From assembly GCF_030463535.1 (NCBI RefSeq), contig NC_132878.1, positions 97,276,591 through 97,340,590 of the forward strand: a stretch of DNA of 64,000 bases, given 5' to 3'. The notes beneath the pieces were generated by a model. The model saw only the letters and a list, made by a program, of their open reading frames with translations. It was not told the DNA's origin and searched no databases. This stretch comes from Salminus brasiliensis. Taxonomy: Eukaryota > Chordata > Actinopteri > Characiformes > Bryconidae. Below are positions 33,300 to 46,700 of this stretch, in pieces; the first letter of the stretch is position 1; each line of letters starts with the position of its first letter. The position numbers were made by a program, and so were the translations under genes.

Positions 33300-36200
33300 T
33301 GTATGTGTATGTGTGTGTATGTGTGTGTGTGTGTGTGTGTGTATGTGTGTGTGTTGCAGCGTTGAGGAGTCTGTGTTGACTATGAAACAAATAGCTACAC
33401 ACTTATCAACGGTTCTTCAGGGGTTCTGTAGTTATGTCAGTGGATATGTCAGTGTATCTAGAACTTCAGAGAACTCTGAGAGACAGTTTGCATTGTCTTT
33501 GCCTCGACAAATGGTTCTCTACAGTGGAAAAGATTTTGTATACGGTTCTTTAAAAAACCTTTTAAAAAGGGTTCTAAATTGCTTCAGGGGTTCTGTAGTT
33601 ATGTCAGTGGATATAGTGTATCTAGAACTTCAGAGAATTCTCATAGAGAGTTTGCATTGTCTTTGCCACAGCAAATGGTTCTCTTGCGTGGAAAAGCTTT
33701 TGTATACGGTTCTTTAAAGAACCTTTTTAAAAGGGTTCTAAATTGCTTCAAGGGTTCTGTAATTATCTAAATTCTCTAAATTCTTCATGGGTTCTGTAGT
33801 TATGTTAGTCTATATACTGTATCTAGAACTTTAGAGAATTCTCAGAGGGAGTTTGCATTGTCTTTGCCACAGCAAATGGTTCTCTACCGTGGAAATCTTT
33901 TGTATACGGTTCTTTAAAGAACCTTTTTAAAAGGGTTCTAAATTGCTTCTGCCAGTCATAGAACATTGTGAGGGATTGGAGTGTGCGGTCGTGTACAAGC
34001 CCTTACACTTTCAAAGGTGCCGATCAGAACCAAATACGGTTCTTTGCAGAGAGGCTTTAGAACAATCATGTTCTGTTCCCCAAAGAACCTCCATTTATAT
34101 GTGGGCAACTATTTAATTGAAATTTAAAAACTAGAACGATGTATAAACGTACCTTCATGAACTGTGTACAGTGGTAAAGGTTCTCTAACACTTAAAGGTT
34201 GTTCTAAGAAATGTACGCCCAAGCTTAGAACCATGTAGGAACCTATATTTCCAAGAGTGTAGAGCTAAGCGGACAGCTGTTTTAAATTAGGTTTCTTAAA
34301 GGGTTCTTTAAGCACGTTTGGTTCCCTAAAGAACCGTGTTTGAATGTGAAGAACCTCTAAAAGGTTTAAAGAGTCTTACCATAATGTAAAGATTCAGCAT
34401 CAATTTTAGGGGTCCTTCTAGAACCTGTGTGTTATGCAGAGGTTCTGATGTTTGAAATGGTTCTACATACTCAGGCAAAAATGGTTCTCTGATTGGTAAT
34501 AATATGAATGTAAGGAGCTTTCCTAGAACCTTTGCATTTTGTGGAAGTTCTTTGTACCTAAACAGTGGATTTGGTTGGTTCTTTAAGGAACAGTTTGTGT
34601 AAATGAGATCTGACTGCAGGGAACCCTTATTAAAATTGCCTCTACGTTCTGTTCTATATGGGGTTCTTCCTGGATCCTTTACATTATGTGGAGGTTCTCT
34701 GAACTTTGCAAAGGTTCTTCACACTCATTCACACAGACGGTTCTCTAAAAAAGATCCACACTAATGATTCTTTAGAGAACTGAAGGTGGTTCCTCTGTGG
34801 CATTTCGCGAAGAACCCCTCCTTGGTTCTGCTCAGGAAAAGCCAGAGACCAGCTGTTGTTGTTTTCCGGGCGGGGTGTAAGGTTCTTGCTTTCCCCCGGT
34901 GGGTTCTGACGGGTTCTCTCAGTGATGGCTGTGGTTTTCCAGTCTTTGCTACATGTCCAGCCACTGTGGTGGACCTGTCCTGAGGGAGCAGGTGCTGTAA
35001 GCCTCACCTCAGCACCCCCCCCCCCCCCCCCAGCTACCTCTAGCCCCTGCTAAAAACCCCAGCACTGACCAGGATGAACACTGGTCAATCAGCACCACAT
35101 CTGTGCTGAGCCCAACATGCCAACAGTGATACATGCTGGAGTCTTTACTAGCAGTTCTAATTTCAGTAGTTTAATTTTGAGCAGTTGTAATTTCAGTAGT
35201 TTAATATTCAGTAGTTCAGTTTTTAAAAGTTCTAATTTCAGTAGTTTAATTTCAGTAGTTTAATTTCGAGCAGTTGTAATTTCAGTAGTTTAATATTCAG
35301 TAGTTCAGTTTTTAAAAGTTCTAATTTCAGTAGTTTAATTTACAGCAGTTTTAATTTCAGTAGTTCAATTTTCAAAAGTTCTAATTACAGTAGTTCAATT
35401 TTCAGCAGTTCTAATTTTAGCAGTTCTAATTTCAGTAGTTTAATTTTCAGCAGTTCTAATTTCATTAGTTTAATCTTCAGTAGTTCAGTTTTTAAAAGCA
35501 GTTCTAATTTCAGCAGTTCTAATTTCGGTAGTTCAGTTTACAGCAGTTCTAATTTCAGTAGTTTAATTTTGAGCAGTTCTAATTTAAGTAGTTTCATTTT
35601 GAGCAGTTCTAATTTCAGCAGTTCTAATTTCAGTAGTTTAATTTACAGCAGTTCTAATTTAAGTAGTTTCATTTTGAGCAGTTCTAATTTCAGCAGTTCT
35701 AATTTCAGTAGTTTAATTTACAGCAGTTCTAATTTCAGCAGTTCTAATTTCAGCAGTTTAATTTTGAGCAGTTCTAATTTCAGCAGTTTAATATTCAGTA
35801 GTTCAGTTTTTAAAAGCTTTAATTTCAGCCATTCTAATTTCAGTAGTTTCATTTCAGTAGTTTAATTTTGAGCGGTTTTAATTTCAGCATTTTTAATTTC
35901 AGTAGTTCTAATATTAGTAGTTTAATATTCAGTAGTTCAGTTTTTAAAAAGCTCTAATTTCAGCCATTCTAATTTCAGTATATTCATTTACAGCAGTTCT
36001 AATTTCAGCAGTTCTCATATTAGTAGTTTAATATTCAGTAGTTCAGTTTTTAAAAAGCTCTAAGCTTCATTTACAGCAGTTCTAATTTCAGTTCAGTAGT
36101 TCAACTGCTGAAATGTACAGTAAGTGTAATTTCAGTAATTAAACGTACAGCAGTTGTAATTTCAGTAGTATTTCAGTAGTAGGGATAACGTAGACCCCCA

Positions 36201-39200
36201 GGACAGAACTTTCTTATTGTCAGTTGGGCTGCCCCTACCCGTAGCTGGGTCGCCTTTCAGCTGTAACTGAAGAACCAAACTGTGTCCATTAGACTCTGGG
36301 TCGAACATTGGATCTTAACTGTGCCTCTCATCAGAGCCCAGGCCTGCTTACCATCTTCTCAGAAATGGTGGAGATGGGAACACAGCAGTGTTGGCAGTTC
36401 CAGCGGGATTGTCTGTGGTGTGAAACAGATGGAGGTGCGCTGTTTACGTCTGAGTGGGCTGAACTGTCCTGCCAGTGTTTTCTAAACGGAGAGAACCCAA
36501 ACTGACCCTCAGCTTAAAGCTGCAAGCTCTCCTTCTGTTACACAGGAAGTCCTGCCGCTCCTGTTCACCCGCCCTGGCCGAGGCTTTCCTACGGCTCGGG
36601 ACCCTCAGAGCAGAGCCTGTGTGAGGCCCCCCATCCACAGAGAGGGAAGAGTCCGGGTGAAGGATGCTGCTGAGGGTAGGCCTTTGGACAAAAGTATTGG
36701 GACACCTGCTCATTCATTGAGTTTATCAAATAGTTTCTCCGGCCTTTGTTGGAGTAACTGTCTCTACTGTCCAGGGATAGTCAGGAGAAGTAGCATTGCT
36801 GTGAGGATTTGATTGCATTCAGCGACAAGAGCACCCACCTCATCCCAAAAGTACTGGATGGAGCTCCACCACCACTGCTCTGGGGGGCTTTATACCCCTC
36901 TAGCCCACGCCTGGCATGGAACCAATAGGGTCATCCTGTTGATCTGCTCCTGCAGAGAGTCCTGTTGTTAGGGTGTACGTCTCTACAGGAGTGAGACAAG
37001 CAGTGCATGTGTGTTTGTCAGCAGCCGAATGCTTTTAAAAGGAGGGGTGTCCACAAACATGTGGACATGTAGTGTAGTTATCGTGCCAGGGTCAGATTTG
37101 TGTTTTTAAGAGGCTGGGCAGCTGGCCACATCTGGAGCCATTTCATTTAGAGCAGATAAGAGAGGGAGAGAGCTGTTTATTCGGACAGATGGATACAGAT
37201 GTGGGAGCTGCCGGAGAGAGCGTGATGGGAATGGAGAGGGAGGGAGATAAGAGAGACGGAGAGGCCGAGTCAGGGAAAATGACCGGGGGTGAAGCTCAGA
37301 CCTGCACTAATAAAAGAAAGGGAAGCTTCTCCTCCACTGATTTGATCAGACCGGGCTTCGGGTCATGAAGCTGAAGCAGCGGCGTTTAATGAGCAGAACT
37401 TAAAAAAGGGGTTTTATTTGGATCGTTAGCAGTAATGACTTTCTGTCGTTAGCAAGTGCTGGTTAAATAATTCACAGTGAATGGAGTGATCAGACTCGGA
37501 TTAGACGCGTAATGTTACTGCGGCCTTGAATGGGCCGTGCTGTGCAGTAGGGACGTCCTGATCACGGTTTCAGTAGTTTTAATTTCAGTAGTTTAATATA
37601 CAGCAGTTTGAATTTCAGTAGTTTAATTTACAGCAGTTGTAATTTCAGTAGTTTAATATACAGTAGTTGTAATTTCAGTAATTACATGTACAGCAGTTGT
37701 AATTTCAGTAGTTTAATATACAGTAGTTGTAATTTCAGTAATTAAATGTACAGTAGTTGTAATTTCAGTAATTTACATGTACAGCAGTTTGAATTTCAGT
37801 AGTTTAATTTACAGCAGTTGTAATTTCAGTAATTAAATGTACAGTAGTTGTAATTTCAGTAATTTACATGTACAGCAGTTGTAATTTCAGTAGTTTAATA
37901 TACAGCAGTTGTAATTTCAGTAATTAAATGTACAACAGTTGTAATCAGTAGTTGTAGTAGTTTTTTTTTTTACCCCGGTCCAATCCGAGTCTCTTAATTC
38001 TGACAATTGGCCAATAACGATCTGATCTGGTCTGATCTTTGTGGTTCTATAAGTAATGCAGCCCCACAATTAAGGTAAACTGTGCTAATCCACAGCAGTA
38101 AACAGCAGTAAAATCACAATTTTAGAACCAGTTTTTATAATCAGACTAAATTCCAATCTGATCTACTTTGTTTGGAGCAATGTTGTTTAAAAACGTGTTC
38201 AAATAAATAAATAATAAATTTGCCTGATAAAGGGAAAAACATTATTATCAATAACCAATTGAAAAATGTAAATTAGCAAATACTTCTGTTATCATATGGA
38301 TGCTAAATGTATACATTTATTATAAATCCTAAAAAGTTAAATATATTTTAATTAGCCTTTGCACTAATCAGAATTTATTTACGTATACGCCCATTAACAT
38401 ATTGCTGCTAAATATATCAGTTTAATTAAAAAAATATTTATAATTTAATTTATTATTTCGGATTATTTTAATATATCAAGTTATCAAATATAACCAAATA
38501 TCAAAAATGTAATTATTTTTATGCGTCCGATATTTACAATCGATACGTCTCATTTTTAGCCCGCACCTTGTTTTTGGCTCCACAGCGCCCTCTATTGCAG
38601 CTGCTAGCTGTACTACACTGTGAATTGTGACATTTGCAGCAACCAGTGCTTTAATTAGTTCGATCATTAAGTTTTAATTGAAATTGATTTAATTGATTAG
38701 CAGCAGACAGTGTTACAGGCTGAAGCTGGCCTGGCTGTAGAGCCTGATTAAAGCTCTAGGGCTCTCAAAGCTCTTGAGTACTCTCAGCATAGCCTCTCGT
38801 TATGTCGCGGTTCAAACTGACCCAGTTCTGAGTTAAAAAAATACAGGACATATATTATTTTTTATCATTTTTGGAGCGTAAATGTTTCCTGCTGGGCTTA
38901 ATTAGTGTTAAAAAACACATGAATGAAAATGACTAATTAACTGAATAGAAATATTTCAATATTTATATTTTCAATATTTAATAGAAAGGGTAAGAATATC
39001 ACATTTAGACTGAAAGTGATGTTTTTGTTTCAAAATTGAGACAATTATCATAAGTAAACCTTGTTTACATCAAAATTAACATTTTTATTGAATTAAATAT
39101 CAGTTTATTTAATATTTAATGAGTAAAGAACAGTGTTTATGGGGAAAATTACACTGCTTTTAGATGGTTAACCATGCACCGGGTCAGTTCCTTGCAGTTG

Positions 39201-42200
39201 GACAGGGGTGTTGATTGTCTGTACAGGAAATCCTACAGTCGCCCCCCTCAGAAGGGTACAGAGTGAGACAGGGCCTCTGTCCTTCACCCCTGCAGACATA
39301 CACTCCCCATCCAGCAGCATCACATCAGGGCCGAGTCGCTGCCTTCAGGGATCCGGCTCCGGCGGCGGCAGCAGTGGTGGCTGCAGCGGTGGCGGCAAAG
39401 ACGTCCCGGCAGTCAGAAGCTTTTAAACAGAAGACGGCTCGGTCGATATTTACTGAGTGTGTGAAGGAATATCCGTCCGTCCACAGTGTTGGGTATCACT
39501 CAGACGGGCCGGACTTCTTAAGTGCAGACTTGGCTCGCGCCTGAGAGGCTGACGCTGACTTTCCGAAACTGAAGAAGCGCTGAGATAGCGTTAGCAGCGG
39601 TGGTTTATTGAGCGGAACCAAAAAAAGGGTTTTATTTGGATCGTTAGCAGTAATGACTTTCTATCTTTAGCAAGTGCTGGTTAAATAATTCACAGTGAAT
39701 GGAGTGATCGGACTCGGATTAGACGTGTAATGTTACTAGCGCCTGAAATGGGACGTGCTGCAGTAGGGATGATCGAGTCCTGATCAAGGTTCAAGAGTCT
39801 CTTAATGCTGACTATCGGCCAATCACAGTCTGATCTGATCTAATCTAATCCGATCTGATCTGATCTTTGTGTAAATATAATAATGTGTGCAGCCCCACAA
39901 CTAGGCTAAGCTGTGCTAATCCTCAGCAGTAAACAGCAGTAAAATCACAATTTAAGCACCAGTTTTTATAATCAGACTAAATTCCAATCTGATCTACTTT
40001 GATTGGAACTTTTTAAACTCGGTTTTAAACTCTACAGTGTTTAATATCTTACAGTCTGATCTGACTGACTGACCTACCAGACCATTCAGCTCTCAGCTCC
40101 TTTAAGCTACAGCTCTGCAGTCTGATCACTGAGTGTGTGAGCATTAGCTTTAGCATTAGCATTAGCCTCCTCCTCGGTTCTGAATGCGCCGTTCAGAGCT
40201 GGTTTAGAACCAAAGAAAAGAGTCTGGTTCTCTCACTGGTAGAACAGAGCACTGCCACCATAGTTTGACCACTAGTGGAGGAGCATTAGATCCTCCCAAA
40301 AAGAGTGAACAGTTTAGATTAGATTAGCTAACTCACTCTTTACCTGCTGCTCTGGGAGGCTCTGAGCTAACGCTAAGCTAAAGCTAAACTCTCCGTTCCA
40401 CCTTAAATACTGCAGCAGTTACGCTCTGCTGTTGAACCGCGCACACTGTAACTGCAGCGCTATTTAAGGTGGAATGAAGAGTTAGCATTAGAAGCTAACA
40501 TTAGCTTTAGTAGCTTTTAGCTGACATAATGGTCGTTTTCCAAAAAATGAGGTTCATGGCGATTAATGGTGCATAGTGGACTGGATTGGAAGTGGATCGG
40601 AACCTTAAAAGCTAAACCTAATCCTAAAAATGCCTGGATTGGCCCCTGACCCGGATTCACTGGATCAGATCGGATCGGATTAGATCGGATCGGGACATCC
40701 CTACTAAACACTGTAGCCCTGTCTGAAGTAGAGGCTGTCTAGCTAGCTAGCCCATACCAGCGTGTTGCTCGTATTGAAGAGTTTGATGGTGTCAGACGGG
40801 CTGGTTTGAGTATTAACAGCAGTATTAATTCAGGGCTGGGCGATATGCTAAAAATATTATATCACGATATTTAAAGACACGATATTTATCTCGATACATG
40901 TAGCTAATCAGACTAAAAACATCATCAGTATCAGATTCCTTATGTAATCTACTGTTCAGATCCTCAGTGATTTCTACTCAACATCTGCTGCTCTTCAGTC
41001 TAATCACACTGTTACTAATGAAACCTGCAGCTGATCAGTGTTTATTAGCACTAACAGCATCACCATACCTACATTTATCACGATACGGTAAAATATCGTC
41101 TAATGGCCCAGCTCTAAGCAGAAGGTCACCTCTGGTCCTACTTCTGTCCGCCAAGACCAGAAAGCTGAGGCTGCAGTGGCTCAGCACAGACTCACCAACA
41201 CTGGACACAGCTGAGGACTGGAGAATTCTATAATATATTACAGATATACAGTGTGTCCATTTCGGTAGCTTGCTGGTGGGACAGTGTATGATGTGCGCTG
41301 CAGGCCGCAGTTCTGCCTGAATCATTAGGAAGCTCGTATTTAGCGGTTCAGGCAGTGCAGCCCCTGAGGGGGTACGTGATAAAAGCAGTGGGAGCTGCTG
41401 AGCTGTCTGAAGGATGGGCTGATGTTCGCAGTGGTCTGCTGTCTCTAAAGCCTGCAGGACGAGCGGCCAGTCGCTGGGTTTAGGCCGTGTGATCTATGAT
41501 GTAATCACCTCACAGCTTATAAATCACTAACGCTGACTGGCCCACAGGCTACACACACTGAAAACATGCAGTCAGCAGTTGTGGGTGAGCGTGATCCCGG
41601 TGTCTTCCTTTCCTGCTGACCAGGAGTGGTGTGTCTATCATCTTCTGACAGACTGGTCAGCAGGACCTGGGCTGGACGGAAAACCTGCTGAACGGACTGT
41701 GTGGGATTTACCCTGCATGTAACCTTTGATTTAACCATGCCTCAGTTTAGTTGTCAGGAATCGGATAATGGTATTAATATGCAATATATGGACAAAAGTA
41801 TTGGGACACCTTCTCGTTCAGTGTTAAAAAGCCAATAAAAAGAGCTGATTCTGCTTTTGTTGGAGGAAATGTCTCTACTGTCCAGGAGAGAAGGCTTTAT
41901 ACTAGATTTTGGAGCTTTAAGCATTGCTGTGAGGATTTGCTGGATGCTGGATGATAATCACCACCCCTCCTCATCCTCCTTAACTCATCCCAAAAGGACT
42001 GGATGGAGCTCCACCACCATCATTCCAGAGAACACAGGGGGGCTTTATACCCCCCATTGGGCAGCATGGTGGCATGATGGTTTCTGACATGGCTAAAAAC
42101 ATTAGCTGCCTTATCAGCAGCCGGTGAGGCCTACAGGGTCGGATACCTCCGAACACCTCCACATGGTCTGAGGAGAGTGCGTGATGCTAACGTTAGCCTG

Positions 42201-43024
42201 CGAGCATGGAGATGAGTAAACTGGTGAGGAGAGGAGAACGTTGCTACGGCTTCAGGCCTCGGTGACGCAGATCTGTACACACCGCCCTGACTGTGAAAAA
42301 GAGTGTGTGTGTGTGTGAGTGAGTGTGTGAGTCAGAGAGAGAGAGAGAGTGAGAGAGAGTGAGAGAGTGAGACAGGATGGGGGAGGGGAGGATAGGATGT
42401 GTCTGTTAAATCTGTGCAAGGGCAGACAAGGACGAACGACGGGTCAGCTGCGTATTATCGGTCATTAGAGTTTTACAGTGGGGCTGTGAGGACACACTCC
42501 GCCAAATGAACCAAAGCTGTACTTTATTAATGGCAGTTTTATTATTAATATTATAATTATAATTATTATTATTTAGTAGTGGTAGTATCAGTTAGGGCTG
42601 GGTGAATTAATAATAATAAAAATACTAATAATATTAATAACGTATTTAAAGGAAAATGAATCTCCCATAATATAACTTATTGTCCACTTCTGTCCGCCAA
42701 GAACAGAAAGCTGAGGCTGCAGTGGCTCAGCACAGGCTCACCAGCACTGGACACAGCTGAGGACTGGTGAAAGAATTTGGTGGCAGCCGGCCTGGTGTGA
42801 ACAATCCAGGCTGGTGGAGTGGGGGATGGGGATGGGGGGTATATTTAGGGCAGTTAATTATATAATAATAATAATTCTAACACTGGTATTGCAGACAAGG
42901 ACAAACAAAGGGTCAGCCTCGCTCAGCAGCGTAGTGGAGCTGTGAGGACAAACTTAATGAGGACAAATGAATGGCAGTTTTATTATATTTAGTAGTAGTA
43001 GGATCAGTTAGGGCTCAGTGACCT

Positions 43025-43058
<34 letters not shown>

Positions 43059-43676
43059 CAAATATAATAAGAATGAAAAAATAATAATGATAACATATTT
43101 AAAGCCAGAAAAACCTGTTTCTGACATCACAATTACTAATTTACATATGACCATTTACTATTTAACCTACCACGGCTTAGCTCTGCCCCGTTTAGCCTAT
43201 CAGAGCTTAGCCCCACCCTTTTCAGCCTACCACAGTTTAACCCCGTCCGCCCCATTGCAGATAGATAGATAGATAGATAGATACTTTATTGATCCCCAAG
43301 GCAATTTAGCAACCAGCAGAAATTATTGTAGCAATACAGCACTGTAATACACTACAATAATTACATTAATTAGAATAAATTTAAAAAATATGCATTTGAA
43401 CCAACCGGAGATGAAAGGCAGTGCAGTTATAATGAATAAGGAATCAAGCAGACAGATGACAATACTGAATACATGTGTGTGTATATACTGGTATTTAAGC
43501 TGTAGTTTTCAGGACAGTTTTAGTTTCAAATGCTTTTTTAAATGCCAATCACAGCAGAGCTCATTTGCATATTAGCCTTAAAGGCACAGAAACAGAAACC
43601 ATATTTTAAAAAGGTAAAAAGGTAAAGGTGCACGTATCTGTTGCTGTACTATGTACAGTGAACTAGGGGCAGCGAG

Positions 43677-43715
<39 letters not shown>

Positions 43716-46700
43716 AGAGCGGTGGGCAGCCAACTACAGCACCTGGGAAGCAGAGAGGGTGAAGGGTCTTGCTCAAGGGCCCAACAGTGGCAGTTTGCCG
43801 AGCCCGGGAATCGAACCCACAACCCTGTGATCAACAACCCGGAGCTCTAACCACTTATTAAAAAAAATCGTTAAAATAAATTATGATGTTTTTTGGAAAA
43901 ACAAACAGATATGGACCTTTAAATGTCTTCAGACGTCTTTAGAAGATGAAAGCAGTGAGACACAAACACCTACACCTGTGTCCCGCTGTATAATCGCTTC
44001 ATTAAAGGGGAAGTCAGTGGAGTAGAAACGCTGCTCCTGATTAAATGCTGTATTTACACTTGTGTTGTAGAAACCTTCAGTGGGTTTCAGGTCATCAGGA
44101 GGAGAAATCTGGAGCTTGGTTGCCATGGTAACTGCCGCAACGGGTCTCCGACCAGCAGATTTGGTCCTCAGAGGGACATTTGGTCCTCGCAGTGGTGTCA
44201 CTACAAACATAGACACCCAAAGAGAGACGTAGAGAGAGGCCTGGCCAATTTACTGGAAATAGCCTCGCTGAAGTGGGTCAGATTAAGCTCCAGAGGTCAG
44301 TCTGTTCTCCAGGACCATTGACCTTCAGAGTGATCAGATATGCAAATGAAAACATGGTGGTGCTTCATCCAGTACTTTTGGATGGGATGAGTTGAGGATG
44401 ATGAGGTGGGGTGGTGATCATCATCATCATCATCCAATATCCTAACCTTTCTGCTCTTGTGGCTGAATGCATTCAAATCCTCACAGCAATGCTCCTCCTC
44501 CAGAATCTAGTAGAAAGTCTTCTTCTCTGGACAGTAGAGACAGTTACTCCAACAGAAGCAGGGGAAGCTCTTTGATTAGTGTATTGGTGAATCAGCAGAA
44601 GAACTGACTGATGCTGCAGAAGCTGAAGGACAGTGAGTCAGGGCTGGGGTCAGCACCGTAACTGCTGACCGTTAGTGTTGAGTCCAGACTGACGTCACAA
44701 ACACACAGACACCTCCTGTTACGTAACTGAGACTGTAGGAGAAACACTGTAATCATTACATCACTGTTATAATTAACAGTACTGGATATTAATGTTATTA
44801 GAGCTTCATACTGGATATTAATGTTATTAGAGCTTCATACTGGATATTAATGTTATTAGAGCTTCATACTGGATATTAATGCTATTAGAGCTTCATACTG
44901 GATATTAGTGTTATTAGAGCTTCATACTGGATATTAATGTTATTAGAGCTTCATACTGGATATTAATGTTATTAGAGCTTCATACTGGATATTAATGCTA
45001 TTAGAGCTTCATACTGGATATTAGTGTTATTAGAGCTTCATACTGGATATTAATGTTATTAGAGCTTCATACTGGATATTAATGCTATTAGAGCTTCATA
45101 CTGGATATTAATGTTATTAGAGCTTCATACTGGATATTAATGATATGAGAGCTTCATACCGGATATTAATGATATTAGAGCTTCGTACTGGATATTAATG
45201 ATATCAGAGCTTCATACTGGATATTAATGTTATTAGAGCTTCATGCTGGATATTAATGCTATTAGAGCTTCATACTGGATATTAATGTTATTAGAGCTTC
45301 ATACTGGATATTAATGTTATTAGAGCTTCATACTGGATATTAATGTTATTAGAGCTTCATACTGGATATTAATGATATTAGAGCTTCATACTGGATATTA
45401 ATGCTATTAGAACTTCATACTGGATATTAATGTTATTAGAGCTTCATACTGGATATTAATGCTATTAGAGCTTCATACTGGATATTAATGTTACTAGAGC
45501 TTCATACTGGATATTAATGCTATTAGAACTTCATACTGGATATTAATGTTACTAGAGCTTCATACTGGATATTAATGCTATTAGAACTTCATACTGGATA
45601 TTAATGATATTAGAGCTTCATGCTGGATATTAATGTTATTAGAACTTCATACTGGATATTAATGTTATTAGAGCTTCATACTGGATATTAATGATATTAG
45701 AGCTTCATGCTGGATATTAATGTTATTAGAACTTCATGCTGGATATTAATGTTATTAGAACTTCATACTGGATATTAATGCTATTAGAGCTTCATACTGG
45801 ATATTAATGTTATTAGAGCTTCATGCTGGATATTAATGTTATCAAAGCTTCATACTGGATATTAATGATATTAGAGCTTCATACTGGATATTAATGCTAT
45901 TAGAGCTTCATACTGGATATTAATGTTATTAGAGCTTCATACCGGATATTAATGTTATTTGAGCTTCATACTGGATATTAATGATATTAGAGCTTCATAC
46001 TGGATATCACTTTAAATCTTGATAATAAAAAGGCTTGTATTCATGGTCTCCTAAATGGAACATTTGTTCCAATGGAAAGTCTGATCCTTGAGGCTGAGCA
46101 TCATGGGAAATGTTGTGGATGTTTATCATTTCCCTGGGCACCAAAACACTTGGAGTGTGTGGCATGGAGACGCATTCAGCTGTGAATGAACACAGCTCTA
46201 TAGTAAAACACAGAGTCAGCCTTGTTGAGAACAATGTGCTCCTCACCAGATCAGAACCTCTCTCATCTACAAGCTCTTACCCTCCAGAGTCTGTCAGGTA
46301 TTCATATCTGCTCCCAACAAACGCACTGAACCCATGTGACCACAGCCCTCCTCCACCTGCTCTGAGACTGCAGCTACACTGATACCTAAAACCTGAAATA
46401 TGGTCAGATAAGAGGAACGAGGAGCTTTCTCATGTTACTAGAGCTTCATACTGGATATTAATGCTGTTAGAGCTTCATACTGGATATTAATGTTATTAGA
46501 GCTTCATACTGGATATTAATGCTATTAGAGCTTCATACTGGATATTAATGTTATTAGAGCTTCATACTGGATATTAATGCTATTAGAGCTTCATACTGGA
46601 TATTAATCTTATTAGAGCTTCATACTGGATATTAATGTTATTTGAGCTTCATACTGGATATTTATGTTATTAGAGCTTCATACTGGATATTAATGCTATT

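Noticed and set aside
39215..39544. 109-codon frame with glycine/serine tract as a gene
   Set aside because: Simple GGC-rich sequence, no recognisable domain and no clear splice sites. Left as a CpG-rich patch only.
43800..43857. tRNA gene
   Set aside because: A and B boxes are present but there is no tRNA cloverleaf, and the sequence continues into a SINE body.
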